64,000 nt of DNA from Atherix ibis (taxonomy: Eukaryota; Arthropoda; Insecta; Diptera; Athericidae): the NCBI GenBank assembly GCA_958298945.1, contig OY282605.1:32714811-32778810 (forward strand), in the 5' to 3' direction. The notes below the pieces were generated by a model. The model was not told the origin of the DNA. It saw nothing but the letters and a program-made list of their open reading frames with translations, and ran no database searches. Below, piece after piece: positions 34,241 to 46,396 of the stretch (within the stretch, counting starts at the first letter, position 1; each line of letters begins with the position of its first letter). The position numbers were made by a program, and so were the translations under genes.

Positions 34241-35968
34241 ATCATAGAGAACCAGAATATCCATTTTTCCGACAAAATCTCATTGATGTGATTGGGGTTT
34301 TTATCTTGGTGGAGTATCCAAGTGTCTGAGTTTTTGTCAGCGGTTTTTTCTGATCCTTTCAACGAATTTAAATTATAATCGACGGTCTGATTCGTTCTAC
34401 ATTTTCATCAGTTTTCTATGTTGAAGGTCTCCCTGAGTGTTTTTAGTCTTCTGAGGCTCCTCGGCCCTCAAAAAATGTCTTAAACCACAAGAAGAACTTG
34501 TACTATTGATAAGAAATATAACCCAAAGTCTCCAAATTTGGTAACGTTCCACAAAAACGCAACCTTACTAATGGCACTCCTTAGGGTCGTATAGCTACCG
34601 GGCGTGGTAGAAACTAATACTGTACGTCTATGTGCAGGAGGCACTGTTGCCATAATGTCTGTTTCATTACTTTTCTGCCACTAAAAATTCAATTCTTTTT
34701 ATAAGAAATTTGAATCTGTTGTTTTTTGTTTATAAAGAAAAACAATTAATAAATATTATTTAAATGTAATAAAACTTATTCTTTGAAGGAATCTTTATGA
34801 TTATTTACTTTCTAAATTTCGAAAGTAACTTTCTTTTCGTATGCAATCGAGAATAATTTAGAGAAACAACAACGTAAAAATAAAGATAAAAGTTGATAAT
34901 TAATTAGTTCTAATCTCCACTTAGAAAATATACTTGTGAGATTTTCTATAAATGGAAGGTGGTGTTCTTCGTTCAGGGAAGAGATTCACTAGAAGCAAAA
35001 TGCTAAGACAGAAAATAAGAAAGGCGATAAACTCCTCATAGTCATCAATAAGAAGAACAACTTGTCCGTATTATTTTTTTTTCTTCCATTCAAAACTATC
35101 TAATTTAAGATGAGAAACGATTGATCAATGTTGGAATTTGTTAGTTTTTAATCTTTTGTCAAAATTTCTATAAATTTTGATTGATCAACAACATGTGATT
35201 TTCGACAAGATTTTTCTATCTTAAAATGTCAATGATATATTCTAGAATCGAAAATAAAAAAAATCTTTTTTTCTCATTTTCTTGTTATATTGGATAACAA
35301 GGGGAATCTCTCTATCAAGTATTAGTATTGATGAAAGTAATTTACAAAAACAATAAATAAAAAATAAATATTCAAAAAATTCGATTAAGAAATTATTGTA
35401 CATTAATACGATTTTTATCTCTTGTTTCATTTCAGGTAAGAAGATCTTAAAGAATTAACGAACTTCCAAGATATTAAAAGGTAAACAGGTTCCGGTTTGT
35501 AAGTTCTCAGCTATAAAATATGTTCTGTCTTTCGAATATTTTGCTTATTTAGTGTGGCTTTCATCCATAAATTTTGGAATTTTTTTTTATTTATATTTTT
35601 TTTAGTGGAAAAATTCTTCTTGAATATATTTTGAATGTGCATGTTCCGTGGGGGGGAGGGGGGGTAGGAGGTGAGCTGTAGTGTTAACAGTTAAAATATT
35701 AGATGAAAAAGAAATAAATTTTTTTATAGAAAAGAATTATTCACAACACAATAGAAAAAAGATGGAACTCAAGTTTAGATAAGCATTTTTTTTAAAAAAG
35801 ATTAATTTGCTAAAATGAAAGGGATGGTAAAGTTCTTCGAAAAATGTCTACAATTTTAAAAAAAAATCCCAATATTTGATAAGACGAAAATCTACCAGAT
35901 ACGACAATAGAACAACTGATAAAGCGCTGGACGTGATGTTGAGATTGTTGTCGTTAGAATTTTTGTTT
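34241..35968. other. Unassigned sequence
   Basis: Mostly AT-rich with a G-run at 35652-35672. I see no supported gene. Confidence 0.5.
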
Positions 35969-36812
35969 ATCCATTTTGTGGTTTGGAAAGTACAGTCCCG
36001 TCATTTGACAGCTGTCACTTATATTTCCTTATCCAAGGTAATATTTGTTTAGTTAAAGGCATGCCATTTTATATTATTTATAGTTCTGCCACAAAAAAAA
36101 TTAGCATCTTAAGTCTCTCCCCAAATTTACACCGTTTGGGTGGTCGAACACGGGGCTTTCGATACTGATTTTTCGAACACACTTTCTTAAGCATTAAGGT
36201 TCATTTCTCGATCGATGGATATGGCAATCAGTAAAATTGCACTATATGGGGCTCCGAAAACCCACAAGTAACTGTGGAAAAGCCATTGTATCCATGAAAA
36301 GTGACTAGACAGTGTGTATTTTGGGCTGAAGGTGTTTAGATCCGTATTTCTTTGAAAATAAAGAAGGAAAGGCCGTTACCGTCCAAGATAGACGACTTTT
36401 GTTGCCCTGAAATTGATAATTATGATCTCGACCATATGTGGTTTCAATAACACGACACATTTTGACCAGATTTGGTGATGTCAGTTGGCCTCCAAGATCA
36501 TACGATTTGACGCTGTTGGATTTGTTCCTGTGCGACTATGCAGAAGATCATATTTTACGCAGACAATCCTCAAAATGGAAATTGTTTAAAAAATATTTGT
36601 CAAATTATAGCAAAAAAAATGTGCGAAAAAGTTATCAAAAATTACCTTCAAAAAATCGAGTTCTGCAGAAAATCTAGAGGCTGTAATTTCAATATTATTA
36701 TTTTTTATACGTAATGGCAAGATCCAAATAATATAATAAAATAAAAAAATCATGGAAATATGCATTTAAAGTATATTTAGTTTAAATTTATTTTCCGAAG
36801 CACAACTTGGCT
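35969..36812 (+). mobile_element. Family C transposon, copy C2
   Basis: The left end ATCCATTTTGTGGTTTGGAA is at 35969, followed by TTTGACAGCTGTCAC. The right end TTTTCCGAAGCACAACTTGG is at 36810. The transposase remnant includes SMKSD and VTVQDRR in different frames. At 36438-36677 a 79-codon frame reads FGDVSWPPRSYDLTLLDLFL, then CDYAEDHIL. This is the block that carries the third catalytic residue in this family (normally GDVNWPPRSCDLTPLDFFLW). The 'WFQQDNA' block is degraded (MWFQ* near 36433). Confidence 0.85.
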
Positions 36813-38213
36813 AATCCCTTATATGCTATTGTTTTAGAAAAAAAGCTTTTAAACTAAAAAGAATATTCCTTCCCAAGTTTTCTTGATTTTCTTTCAAATC
36901 GAGAAAACTGATAAGAACCATCTGAAAGGTGGGAAAAAAAAAGCAAGAAAAGTTTCGGCCAACAAATACCTCCTTGTGGTACTAAGAAACTCTCTTTAAA
37001 AAAAAAATCCTTTTATAATTTCATATCTTTTGATAAACATTTAATATTTTTGCTATGTTAATAAAAAATATTTGGTATAAAAAAAATTTGAACAGAAACA
37101 AAATTTTTCGGAATGAAAATAAAAAACTGGCAAAAACAAATATTTTTAATACCACTTGTTTTATAAAAGCATTTTTTTCTGCAAAAAAAAAAGAAAAAAC
37201 AACCAAAACAAAAATATAAAAAATTGTTTTGTTGAATAACAACGAATAAGACGACAACATCAACCAAGACAAGATAATGTCCAAGATGTCCACAAATACC
37301 ATAGAAGATGGTAAAAACCAGAAATGGACCAAAATCTATCTGCAAGAATGAAGAAAAGTATTAATCCCAAAACAAGAAGAAGAAGCTATAGAACCAGTTC
37401 ATCAAGATGGTCAGAATGATGGTTTTTTGGCCTCGGGGGGGAGAAAAAAAATCTCCAACCGGGAACCGTTCAACAATTTCCACCGAACGAGTTGTAGTAG
37501 GTTTAATTTTTTTTTCTTAATCCATTTGTCGTTGGGGCAATGTTTGTAATGGCAAATTCTTGCTTACTTTGGCGAGAGTCTTTTTATTTTAGACATTCAT
37601 TTTTTTGTGTTTTCATTTTTTCTTTTACTAAATACCTTTTATATACTCATCTTTATAATAAATAAGATGAGTGACTTTTTACTCTTATAGCCATTATGGT
37701 ATAATAATTAGCCATTGAAGAGGAAGTCCTGAATTTAAAGCATTGCCGTTCTAGTGTTTTTTTCTTAGGTCAGGTAACATTTTTTTTATTGACGATTATC
37801 GTATGTTTTTTCGATATTGCAATAGTCCAGAATTTATATTACTACAATAAAATTGAATGGTTTTTTTTTTAAATTTAAATGTTTGATATTTAAAAAAAAA
37901 ATCTCGAGGACGATTGGATGGGATCCACTATAAAAAGAGGGGAATATTTTTGATATTCAAATATTTTTTTTTATTTTATCCTGTTAATCGTAAGATTTTA
38001 AATTTTTTTTAAAAAAAGCAGCACTTTTTAAAAAAAAAATTATTTAGGAAATTTGTAATTTTTGTTTCTGATTTTAACTTTTCAGTAATTTTTATTACAA
38101 TATTTTTTTAAAAATAATTCTTAAGCTAAACAATAATTCCGCTAATATTAGATAACGCGCAAGGTATAAAAGTACAGGTATCCAAACTTTCAATAGTAAA
38201 ATTATTCCCCCAA
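36813..38213. other. AT-rich stretch without recognisable gene
   Basis: Phe-rich minus-strand frames near 37.0-37.3 kb are compositional. A G-run occurs at 37434-37441. Nothing is supported. Confidence 0.55.
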
Positions 38214-38239
38214 TTCGCTTCATTTTACTTTGTTCTTAG

Positions 38240-38496
38240 GTAAGAAAATGCACTTGGAAACAGAAAACATTGCACCAGAAGTTCTCCAATTACCATTCGA
38301 TAAGGCACGATGGTATCCAAACTATTGGTTATCAGCTGCACGAATTATTAGTGGAGCGTGGAACGAAATGCCAGTGCCACCAGATGATTCCCGCATCATT
38401 TGGCTTCCATGGAAATTGTTTATAGTCTTTCGGTGGACAAAACTCTGTCATTACTTAGCTCTAGAAGAGACCACTCTCAGCTCAAAACCAAAGTAG
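38240..38496 (+). CDS. Possible 3' exon of an unidentified host gene
   Basis: A pyrimidine-rich tract (TTCGCTTCATTTTACTTTG, then TTCTTAG) forms a good splice acceptor ending at about 38239. The frame after it stays open for about 85 codons to a stop at 38494-38496 and contains TENIAPEVLQLPFDKARWYP, then NYWLSAARIISGAWNEMPVP. Residue use is varied and rich in Trp, Pro and charged residues, unlike the Phe/Lys/Asn-rich chance frames here. I do not recognise the family. No upstream exon was found, and a Tc1-like element begins 65 bases after the stop. It could also be a relic of an unknown element. Confidence 0.35.
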
Positions 38497-38560
38497 AGTC
38501 TACTGGAAATTCCAATAGAGCGAAACTAATGGTCTAAAGTGTGTGGAACACATTTACATA

Positions 38561-39677
38561 CACTGCAGGCTAAAAGTATACAACAACTTTATGGTTTTTT
38601 AGAGAAAAGTTAAATAAAACTTAAAAATTAAAATAAACAAGCGAAAAAAAAAAATTTTTTTTTGGAAATTATATTAATTTTGATGTTAAATATTTAAAAA
38701 AAGACTTTTTTTTTCAAAGGCATTAATTATTATTAAAAATTAAAAATGCAATATAAAAAGAATTCTGAAATAGATTTTTCATCGAGAAAACCTCTTTTAC
38801 GAAAGGACTATCTACAAATTTTCATAATAGGATTGGCAGTACTTCCGCACTCATTCCGGGGTTGAGAACTTTTACGGGGTTGAGAACGAATAATTCCAAA
38901 ATGCCTTCATTTTTTAAAAAAATTTAAAGATAGTCTCTACGAAGATTCGTATTTTGGACTCAAAGATGTGCAGCTTTGACTCATCCATCCAGGGTACATT
39001 TTTAAAGTCCTCATCAGTCCAGTTTTGACGAAATTTTCAATTTATTCAAAATTATTTTTGTTATTTTGAGGTCATATTTATGGTTTGCTTACCGCCACGT
39101 GCTCATATATAGGACTACCAGCTAGCTGTCAATAGCCTTTTTACCATTGTTAGAGATGATTTTATATAATTTGCACCGAATTTCTGGTGCTGTAAGTCTA
39201 AGATTCCTTTTAATGTTGTGCAAATTAAGCAACTATGTCTAAACGTAGTAAATTTAGACCATGGTAAGCTGCGATGGCATCTGGTATAATTCTAACGTTT
39301 TCAAATTCAATAAATACAACATGTTGAAATTTTCCATGTATTTAAATTTTTACTTAAATAGAATTTTATAAATTCACGTTTACATAAATATATACAAAAA
39401 TAGGAAGTAAATTAATCCTTTTATATTTATTTAGGATTACATCCTTGGACTTCCTGACACAGCATTATGAAAATTAAACATTCATTCTAGACGCCTTTAA
39501 TGGCAAATAAAAACTTGCATGGAAATTACTTTACGGCGCTCTTTTTTTTCAATATTTCAAATAATAATAAAATATAAAAAAGAAAAACTATAAAATTTTG
39601 ATTTAATAAGATTTTAACCAAAAATTTCTAAAGAATGTGTTCTAATCAAGGTGGTCGGATACTTATGGCCTGTAGTG
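38561..39677. mobile_element. Tc1-like transposon, decayed interior
   Basis: The terminal repeats CACTGCAGGCTAAAAGTATA (38561 onward) and, inverted, TCGGATACTTATGGCCTGTA then GTG (to 39677) match with a few differences. They are flanked by TA on both sides (38559-38560 and 39678-39679). The end pattern CACTRCAGGCCAWAAGTAT is typical of Tc1-like elements. At 1117 bases it is slightly short of autonomous Tc1 length. No transposase frame survives well enough to call its orientation. Confidence 0.8.
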
Positions 39678-40631
39678 TACATGGTAATAAAAGCCCTGAA
39701 CACAATTCCGGCTGCAATTGTAAACGGCATAAAAAAATTTAAAAACTTCACAGTCTTATGGAAATGCATCAAACTCCGACTGTTTTATCGCTGAATAATA
39801 TCTTATTTGAATTTTCCACTAGTTGTTCAAGTACTGCCATACATTTTAGTGTTTTTTATGAGATTTGAAATTTAAATAGAAATAAGGTAAGTAAATACAT
39901 TATTTGTAATTATATTAAAAATGTAAATGAAAAATAATTTATAAGTAGAAATTTTCTATTGCAATTATATTTAATTGGTTAATTCAGGCGAAATTCGTAA
40001 ATTTTTGACAGTAGGTATTTGCAGTTCAGTCGGACTAATTTTGTCGTTGTCATTAAAATATTGCGGTGTTTTCTGACAGTTAAAATTTAAATCAAAGGGT
40101 TAAATTAACTTTAAAAATTTGAATTAAGCTTAAAATATTAAATAATAAAATGTGCAAATGACTTTTTTTTACTTGTTGTTGTTGTTGTGTTTGAGTGATG
40201 ATTGGGACGAAATTTGTTGAATTTTTTACAGCAATATTAGTTGCCATCATTGTGTTCCGCTCTTAACATTTTTAGGTAGGTTCAGGTATTTTTTTGCTAT
40301 CATCCCTGTTGGATCATTTTTCAAGCAATCCACTTGCAATGAGAATAATAATTTTTGTAAATATTTTCAATCGAACGCATCCACAAAAACCGAACTAATT
40401 CCAGTAGAGTTTCTCCTCTCATGGGTTGGTGGATCACTCAGCATAGCTGTGGATTGTGTGGAACATAAACACTACCAATGGCTGAGATTGTTTCGAATTA
40501 CAACTGAAACGTGTGCAACTCCGAGTTAAGGTCTCAGCCTCCGAATCTATTCGCAGCGTTTGAGCTTTGATCACGAATACTGGTGGAACGTTGTAATTTA
40601 GTTCCACACAAATCTACATGCCCGATTTTAC
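39678..40631. other. Unassigned sequence
   Basis: AT-rich up to about 40.3 kb, then less so. I see no supported gene before the possible exon. Confidence 0.5.
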
Positions 40632-40787
40632 CTGTAATCTCATGCTCAGACCCAGGCCTATAGGTGTTTAGCATGCTTGGATGCTCACTGGAACCAAAGT
40701 TGGAGTTGGTGGTATGGTCGTTAGGAATTTGATCGCAGTCAAGAAGCATAGCCAGTGAGCTAATGCATTCGGAAGATTTAGTGCTAG
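40632..40787 (-). CDS. Possible internal exon of an unidentified host gene
   Basis: On the minus strand a frame opens after AACCCGCTAG (acceptor-like AG near + 40788) and runs to ATTACAG|GTAAAAT, a good donor. It reads ECISSLAMLLDCDQIPNDH, then TTNSNFGSSEHPSMLNTYRP, then GSEHEIT. The same frame continues past the donor to a stop near 40534, so it could equally be one longer open stretch. Composition is clearly less AT-rich than the neighbourhood. I do not recognise it. It lies on the same strand as the possible exon at 27.2 kb, but nothing ties the two together. Confidence 0.25.
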
Positions 40788-42157
40788 CGGGTTATTCGTA
40801 ACGATAAGTGGTTTGGTGATAGTAGCTTTTGGTTGTTGCCTCTTCGTTACTAAACACGCGTCGTATTATCGTTGATTTTTCTTTTTGGATTTTCATTTAA
40901 ATTTCTTATCGATAGCAAAAACAAAAAAATATGTTTTAGTTTTTAATTAAAATGTTGATTAAAAAAAATTGTTCTTTTTTATTGCAAAAGATAAAATGCT
41001 CGATTTGAAGTATGAAAATTTTTATTCGAATATCTGTGATCATTTTTCGAAATGTCCAAAGATGAGAAGCAAAGAGTTTTTATTTTTTTAATAATTTTAT
41101 TTTTCCATGAAAGCGAAATTTAGTGAATATATAATAATATTTTGGTTTTTAAAATTAGTGTAAAGAGTGTTCGGATTTTGAGTTTTGAATGTTTATTAAA
41201 ACATTGTTCAATAAATCCAATAAAAATTCTTAAGAAAAAACAAATCCGAAATCGATTGAATCAAGAGAGAGAAAAAAATGATAATAAATAAAACAAAATA
41301 TTGTACATTATTTGAACATCTAATTTGGATTAGCAGTAATGATGATTTTGTGGTACGAGATAAATTAATTCTAAATAGTAAATTTATTGTTTGTTTTAGT
41401 AATTTTCATAAGGAAGAGATTTTACGCAATTCGCATCTACATTTGAATTATATTTGCTCAAGTCGATTGTAGAAAAATTCATATAATATTAAAGTTTATT
41501 ATTCGAATTCAAATTCAATTGAATTATGGGGGAGTGTAACGATTTAATTCGAATTAATATATTAGCATAAATAAATTGATCTGTTTTTATTATTCGTTGA
41601 TCGTTAGTATATTAAATAAATGCTAATAAACCTTACCCAGTTTAATCAACCTACTGTGATTTTTTCTTATACTATTATTGCATAGTATCGAAATCGTAAA
41701 ACTATTTTTATTAAATGAAATATGAATTTAAATCTGTGTACTTATTTTTTTTGTGTATAAAAGATTTCAATAAGATTATTTTTAAGAGTAGAGATACTAG
41801 TGCATAATAAATTTGTGGATTATGCCATCATCGTAGAGCTTACATAAAAATAAAAATCTATTTGTCTAGTCAATTGCTTACTATCCAAACAATATAAATA
41901 ACAATTCCATTTTTCGAGTTGCAAATGTTTGCCATATAATTAACAGGAAATGATTTAACTCTCATCTAATTTGTATACAACGAAATTGATTGGTAACATT
42001 TTCATCAATAATTAATTGCCTGATTTATTAAATTTATGGGGCCAATTGATGACGAAACCAAAGTTTGTTTTTTTTAATTCTTATTATATTTTAGGTGCTA
42101 CTGTTGGAAATTTGTTTAATGTGAAACGTAAGGAAATACACGTTTTATAAATAATGT
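40788..42157. other. AT-rich stretch without recognisable gene
   Basis: The open frame at 41278-41472 has no recognisable motif. Nothing is supported. Confidence 0.55.
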
Positions 42158-43899
42158 GTTATCCAATTTGTGATTCAGAAAAAAATCCGACAGCTGTCTA
42201 AGACATCTATCACCTAAGGTGGCAGTTTTTTAGTTCAGGGGTTTGCCATTTTACATTGCAAAGACACGTTGAAATTATGCATTTTTTTTTTACAAAAGAG
42301 TTGATTCTGCTGGACTAACCTTCTCCTTCTAAGAAGATCTTATGGTCATCAGCACAATCATGCTTGGTAGATACGTAAATAATCAAAACTACCGCATATG
42401 GGGCTCTAAAAACCCACAAGTGATTGTGGTAGCGTCATTATAGTGACTGTTTGACATGCACTTTAGTCTGAAGATATTATTGGTTTGTATTTATTTGAAA
42501 GTGACCGTTATCGTCAATTCTGAACGTCCATTTTTGGCCAGGACTTAAATATTTTAATCTAAAACATTGTTGAGATGATGCCACAATCAACACAATCCGG
42601 CATATTTTGTTTTTATTGTGCGAAAAATTGTATTAGGGCACGTAATTTTGAGATTTGATGATGCCAGTTACCATCGAAGATCGTGCAATTTGACTCTGTT
42701 AAACTTTCGTTTTTGTTGGTCTAAGTAAAAATTATGGAATTTCTTTTTATCTATCGTTTTAAAAATATAGAAGATAGAAACTTTTGAGCATTTAAAAACC
42801 AAATTCCATCTAGTAATTACCGAATTAGTGCCAGAAATAATCGAAAAATTCATCAAAAAAATGATCAAAAGAATAGCGTCCTGCAAAATGTCGCGTAGTC
42901 GCTATTTGAAAAATATTATATTTAATATACGAGGTCTGTTCAAAAAGTATCGCGAATTTTATGTTTTTTTCAAAAATTAGTTATTTTATCATGACTATCT
43001 ATTTTGTCCCCTTCAAAGTAATCCCAACCAGATATTATACACTTGTGCCAACGTTTTTTGCAATCCTCGAAGCACTTCAAAAAATCATTTTTTGTGATCT
43101 TGTTCAGCTCCTCCTTGGATGCTGTCTTTATCTCCTCAATCGCAGCGTAGCGTCATCCTTTCATGGGGCTCTTCAGTTTCGGGAACAAGAAAAAGTCACA
43201 GGGGGCCAGATCTGGGGAATACGGTGGCTGCGGCATTATTAGTGTGTTGTTTTTGGCCAAAAATGGCAAAAGCCAATTTTTGTTCTTCCACAAATCCGGG
43301 CGTTTCTGGCAGATTACTTCGTGCAACTTGCACATAACTTGCAGGTAATATTCCTTATTGACCGTCCTACCTTGTGGCACTCATGATGCACCACACCCCT
43401 GCAATCGAAGAAAACTGTAAGTAAAATCTTCTCATTCGACCGAACTTGGCGCTTTTTTCGGTTTTGGATTGTGCGGCAGCTTCCATTGGGATGATTAAGC
43501 TTTGGTTTCCACGTCGTAATCATAAACCCATGATTCGTCACCAGTTATAACCCTCTGGAGCTCCTTAGCAATGTTAATGCGATGCTGGTTTTGGTCGAAA
43601 TTGAGCAAAAATCGAAGATGAGCCAAAACACGTGCAAACAAAGCGGCTGTCAAAATTAACTGAACATTCAAAATGGCCGAATTTGTCGGCATAAGTGAGA
43701 GACATGAGTACCAACATAACGCCATAAAAAATCGAATATATGTAACCCGCGGAAATTCAAAATTCGCGATACTTTTTGAACAGACCTCGTATAATGGCAA
43801 GGTCTAAGCAATATAATGAAATAAATTCCACGGAAAATCTGAATATATAAAGTTTGTGTTTTTTTTTCAACTTTATTTTCCGAACCAAAAATTAGATTA
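42158..43899 (+). mobile_element. Family C transposon, copy C3, split by mariner B3
   Basis: The left end TTATCCAATTTGTGATTCAG is near 42159 and the right end TTTTCCGAACCAAAAATTAG near 43894. The interior keeps the order of family C (GTAAATAATCAAAACTACCG, then GGGGCTCTAAAAACCCACAA, and later AGATCGTGCAATTTGACTCT) but is full of stops. B3 (42930-43789) is inserted at TA. The C sequence resumes after it with TAATGGCAAGGTCTAAGCAA, so the insertion is clean. Confidence 0.85.
42930..43789 (-). mobile_element. Mariner B3, internally deleted, nested in C3
   Basis: Complete TIRs (CGAGGTCTGTTCAAAAAGTA at both ends) with TA on both sides (42928-42929, 43790-43791). Reading on the minus strand, the leader joins directly to FDQNQHRINIAKE. 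ITGDESWVYDYDVETKA keeps Asp 1, and LLTVFFDCRGVVHHE follows. The HHDNAPAH block is deleted (NWLLP|FLAKNN). PPYSPDLAPCDFFLFPKLK keeps Asp 3 before a stop after SPMKG. Both deletions are the same as in B1. Confidence 0.95.
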
Positions 43900-46396
43900 T
43901 AAAATATAAACGTATAAGCAATTATGTTAACCATTTAATTTCTGCATGTGATTCACGTTCCCGTAAATATTTTCTACTCTTAACCCTTTCGGCACTATTT
44001 TCTCTATTAAGAACTTAAAAAAAAACGAAATTTTTTTCAAGATTTTTACTGAAAAAATCAGTTGTTTTTACCAAAAAGAAATTTATAAATAATAATGAAA
44101 TTTATGAGAAAAAAATTTTTTTTTCAATTTTTTTGGTATAAATTTTGAAATTTTTTTTTTGCTCAACAAAAAAATATTTAAGACAATTTTTTTTTTTTTT
44201 TACAAAAATTATTTTTACAAAAGATTTTATTTTGTTGAAAAATAATTAAATATTTTGAAAAATTCAGTAAAATTAAAATTTCAAATTGAATAAAATCGAA
44301 ATTAACATCAACAACAACTGGACTTCTTCACAAAATCATGTGAATTTAATCAATTTCGACCAGTTTTTCGACATTTCTGTCTCTTTCAGCAAACTGGTTT
44401 CTCGCAGTTGCTAGAAAACTCTTTCAAAAGGATACGCTCAGTTGAGAAAAAATCTCCAAAAATCAATAAAAAAAAGAGTTTTTTTTATGCGTTCAGAATA
44501 TATTTATATAATAGAGAAGAGAAAAATATTAATTTGAGAAAAATATTCAAGGACGAACAAACAAAATTTCTCTTGTAATCGAATACGTTTTGGTTTCAGA
44601 TTCGGTTTTTATTTCTGACAACAAAAAAAAAACTTTTATTGAAGCAGAAACATAAAAATTTCCCAACCGTAAAGGACTTAATTGATTTTCTTTTTCTACT
44701 ATCATTTTTTCTTTCGTAGTTTTTATCTTATAAAGGATAAAAATAGAATAAGGACTTTTTTCAAAAATAATAAAAAAAAAAACAATTTTTTTTCTACTTT
44801 TGATTGAATATATTTTACAGGTAAATTTTTGATATTAATGAGAAAAAGAGAATTAGAAGAGTTTCGCCCAAATACTTGTACTAATAAAAAAATGCACTGT
44901 TAATAATCAATAATGATAGATGAACAAATAAAAAAAGAATAAGAAAAATAGGGGAAAAACAAGATGTTGAAGAGGAGCCAATTTAGAGGCTTCCTTTCGA
45001 TTTAAACAAATTGTATGTATTCGTGGGAAGATAATATAAAGAGGAAGAAAAAAACATCTTCAAATGCCACACTGAAAGTAAAAACCAGTTGAGGTCAGGT
45101 GAGGTGAATATTGGCCATGTTGATGGTCTCTTTTCAGGTTCTTTTAACACACTCTTCGCTCGATGTGGTATTAGAGATAATGCGGGTTAAGATGCACACA
45201 GATTTGTACTGAAATCATATCTAGTACGGGGTGTGCTTAAAGTTTCGTTTGCGCTAACAAAGCAGTACGATCTTACTGGTGAATCGAATCGAAATATTGG
45301 CTTAGATTTTATTCCAAAATTCCATTCGGAATATTGACTGAGATTCCAGTTTAAGTTGGATTTTGCACACAAGTTGGAACTGCAGTTTCTGTAAGTCTCT
45401 TCGCACTAGCAGAACTACTCAATACACTTCTCTATGAGCAGCAAACACATTTCTATGAAATTTTAAAATAATATTTATAGTACAGGGTACGTATTAGGCG
45501 ATTGAAAATATGGGCATCTGAAACTGAATCTTCAATTCTTCTTCGAAACCCTATCTCCAAATCCAAAATTTCGATTGTGAATGTGATAATTTCGCATTCG
45601 AATTTGAAATTATATCTATTCGTTGTAAGGAAACGGGGAAGAGGAGAGAAGATAATTCCAACTACTCCCAATCAAATTGAATTGCAAAAACATATGCCGA
45701 CATTGTTTTCCATTTTTGGCAAAATTTTCCTAGTTTGCACAATCATAAATTCGTATAAAAATATTTTTTTTTTTATAAAAAAAAAATTAAGTTTCATATT
45801 GTATTTATTATAATAATAATTATGTATTTTTTTGTAACATATCATTTTCATATAGTACGAAAAATCAATTGAATTTGAATACCAAATTTGAAGAATAACA
45901 AAAAAAAATAAAAGGAATTCCTTTTCCGTATGTGTAGGAGGTTCTAGAAGAATGACATCCAGAAAAAAACAAAACTAATAATAATAATAACACTTCACAA
46001 TACGAAAGTAATTTCTTTTTAAATATGCTAATCACATTCTTACTATCGATTATGATCGATAATAAGTTTTCTGTTTTTATTAATTCGATTTTCACCTTGA
46101 TTCAATTCTTGATATTGTTTTTTTTTTAATCAAATATAAATGATTCATAAAAAAACAAATTATATATTTATTATTATAGAGGATTAATTGGAAAACAATA
46201 AAAATCTTTTCTGACCAAATATGAATTTTTTTGTGGGAAGTCAAAAATTGATTTAAATAGTGAATAAACTTCCAAATTTGTTCACTGTGGACCAGGCTTA
46301 TTTTATAATGCTTAAAATATAATAATATTAAAATGTTTAATTGAAATTGTAAATAGATCACTACTCCGATTTGCCGATTTAAATTGTAGAATGGGC
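43900..46396. other. AT-rich stretch without recognisable gene
   Basis: Dominated by A and T runs up to 45.0 kb. A less AT-rich part lies at 45.1-45.7 kb with short frames on both strands that I do not recognise. Confidence 0.55.

Noticed and set aside
37021..37345. Hydrophobic minus-strand frames of 95-103 codons
   Set aside because: Same compositional effect: two long overlapping frames on one strand with no motif.
43119..43348. Plus-strand open frames across mariner B3
   Set aside because: They are antisense shadows of the minus-strand transposase remnant.
45187..45372. Minus-strand 61-codon frame in a less AT-rich patch
   Set aside because: No splice signals of quality and no recognisable motif. 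Too short to support alone.
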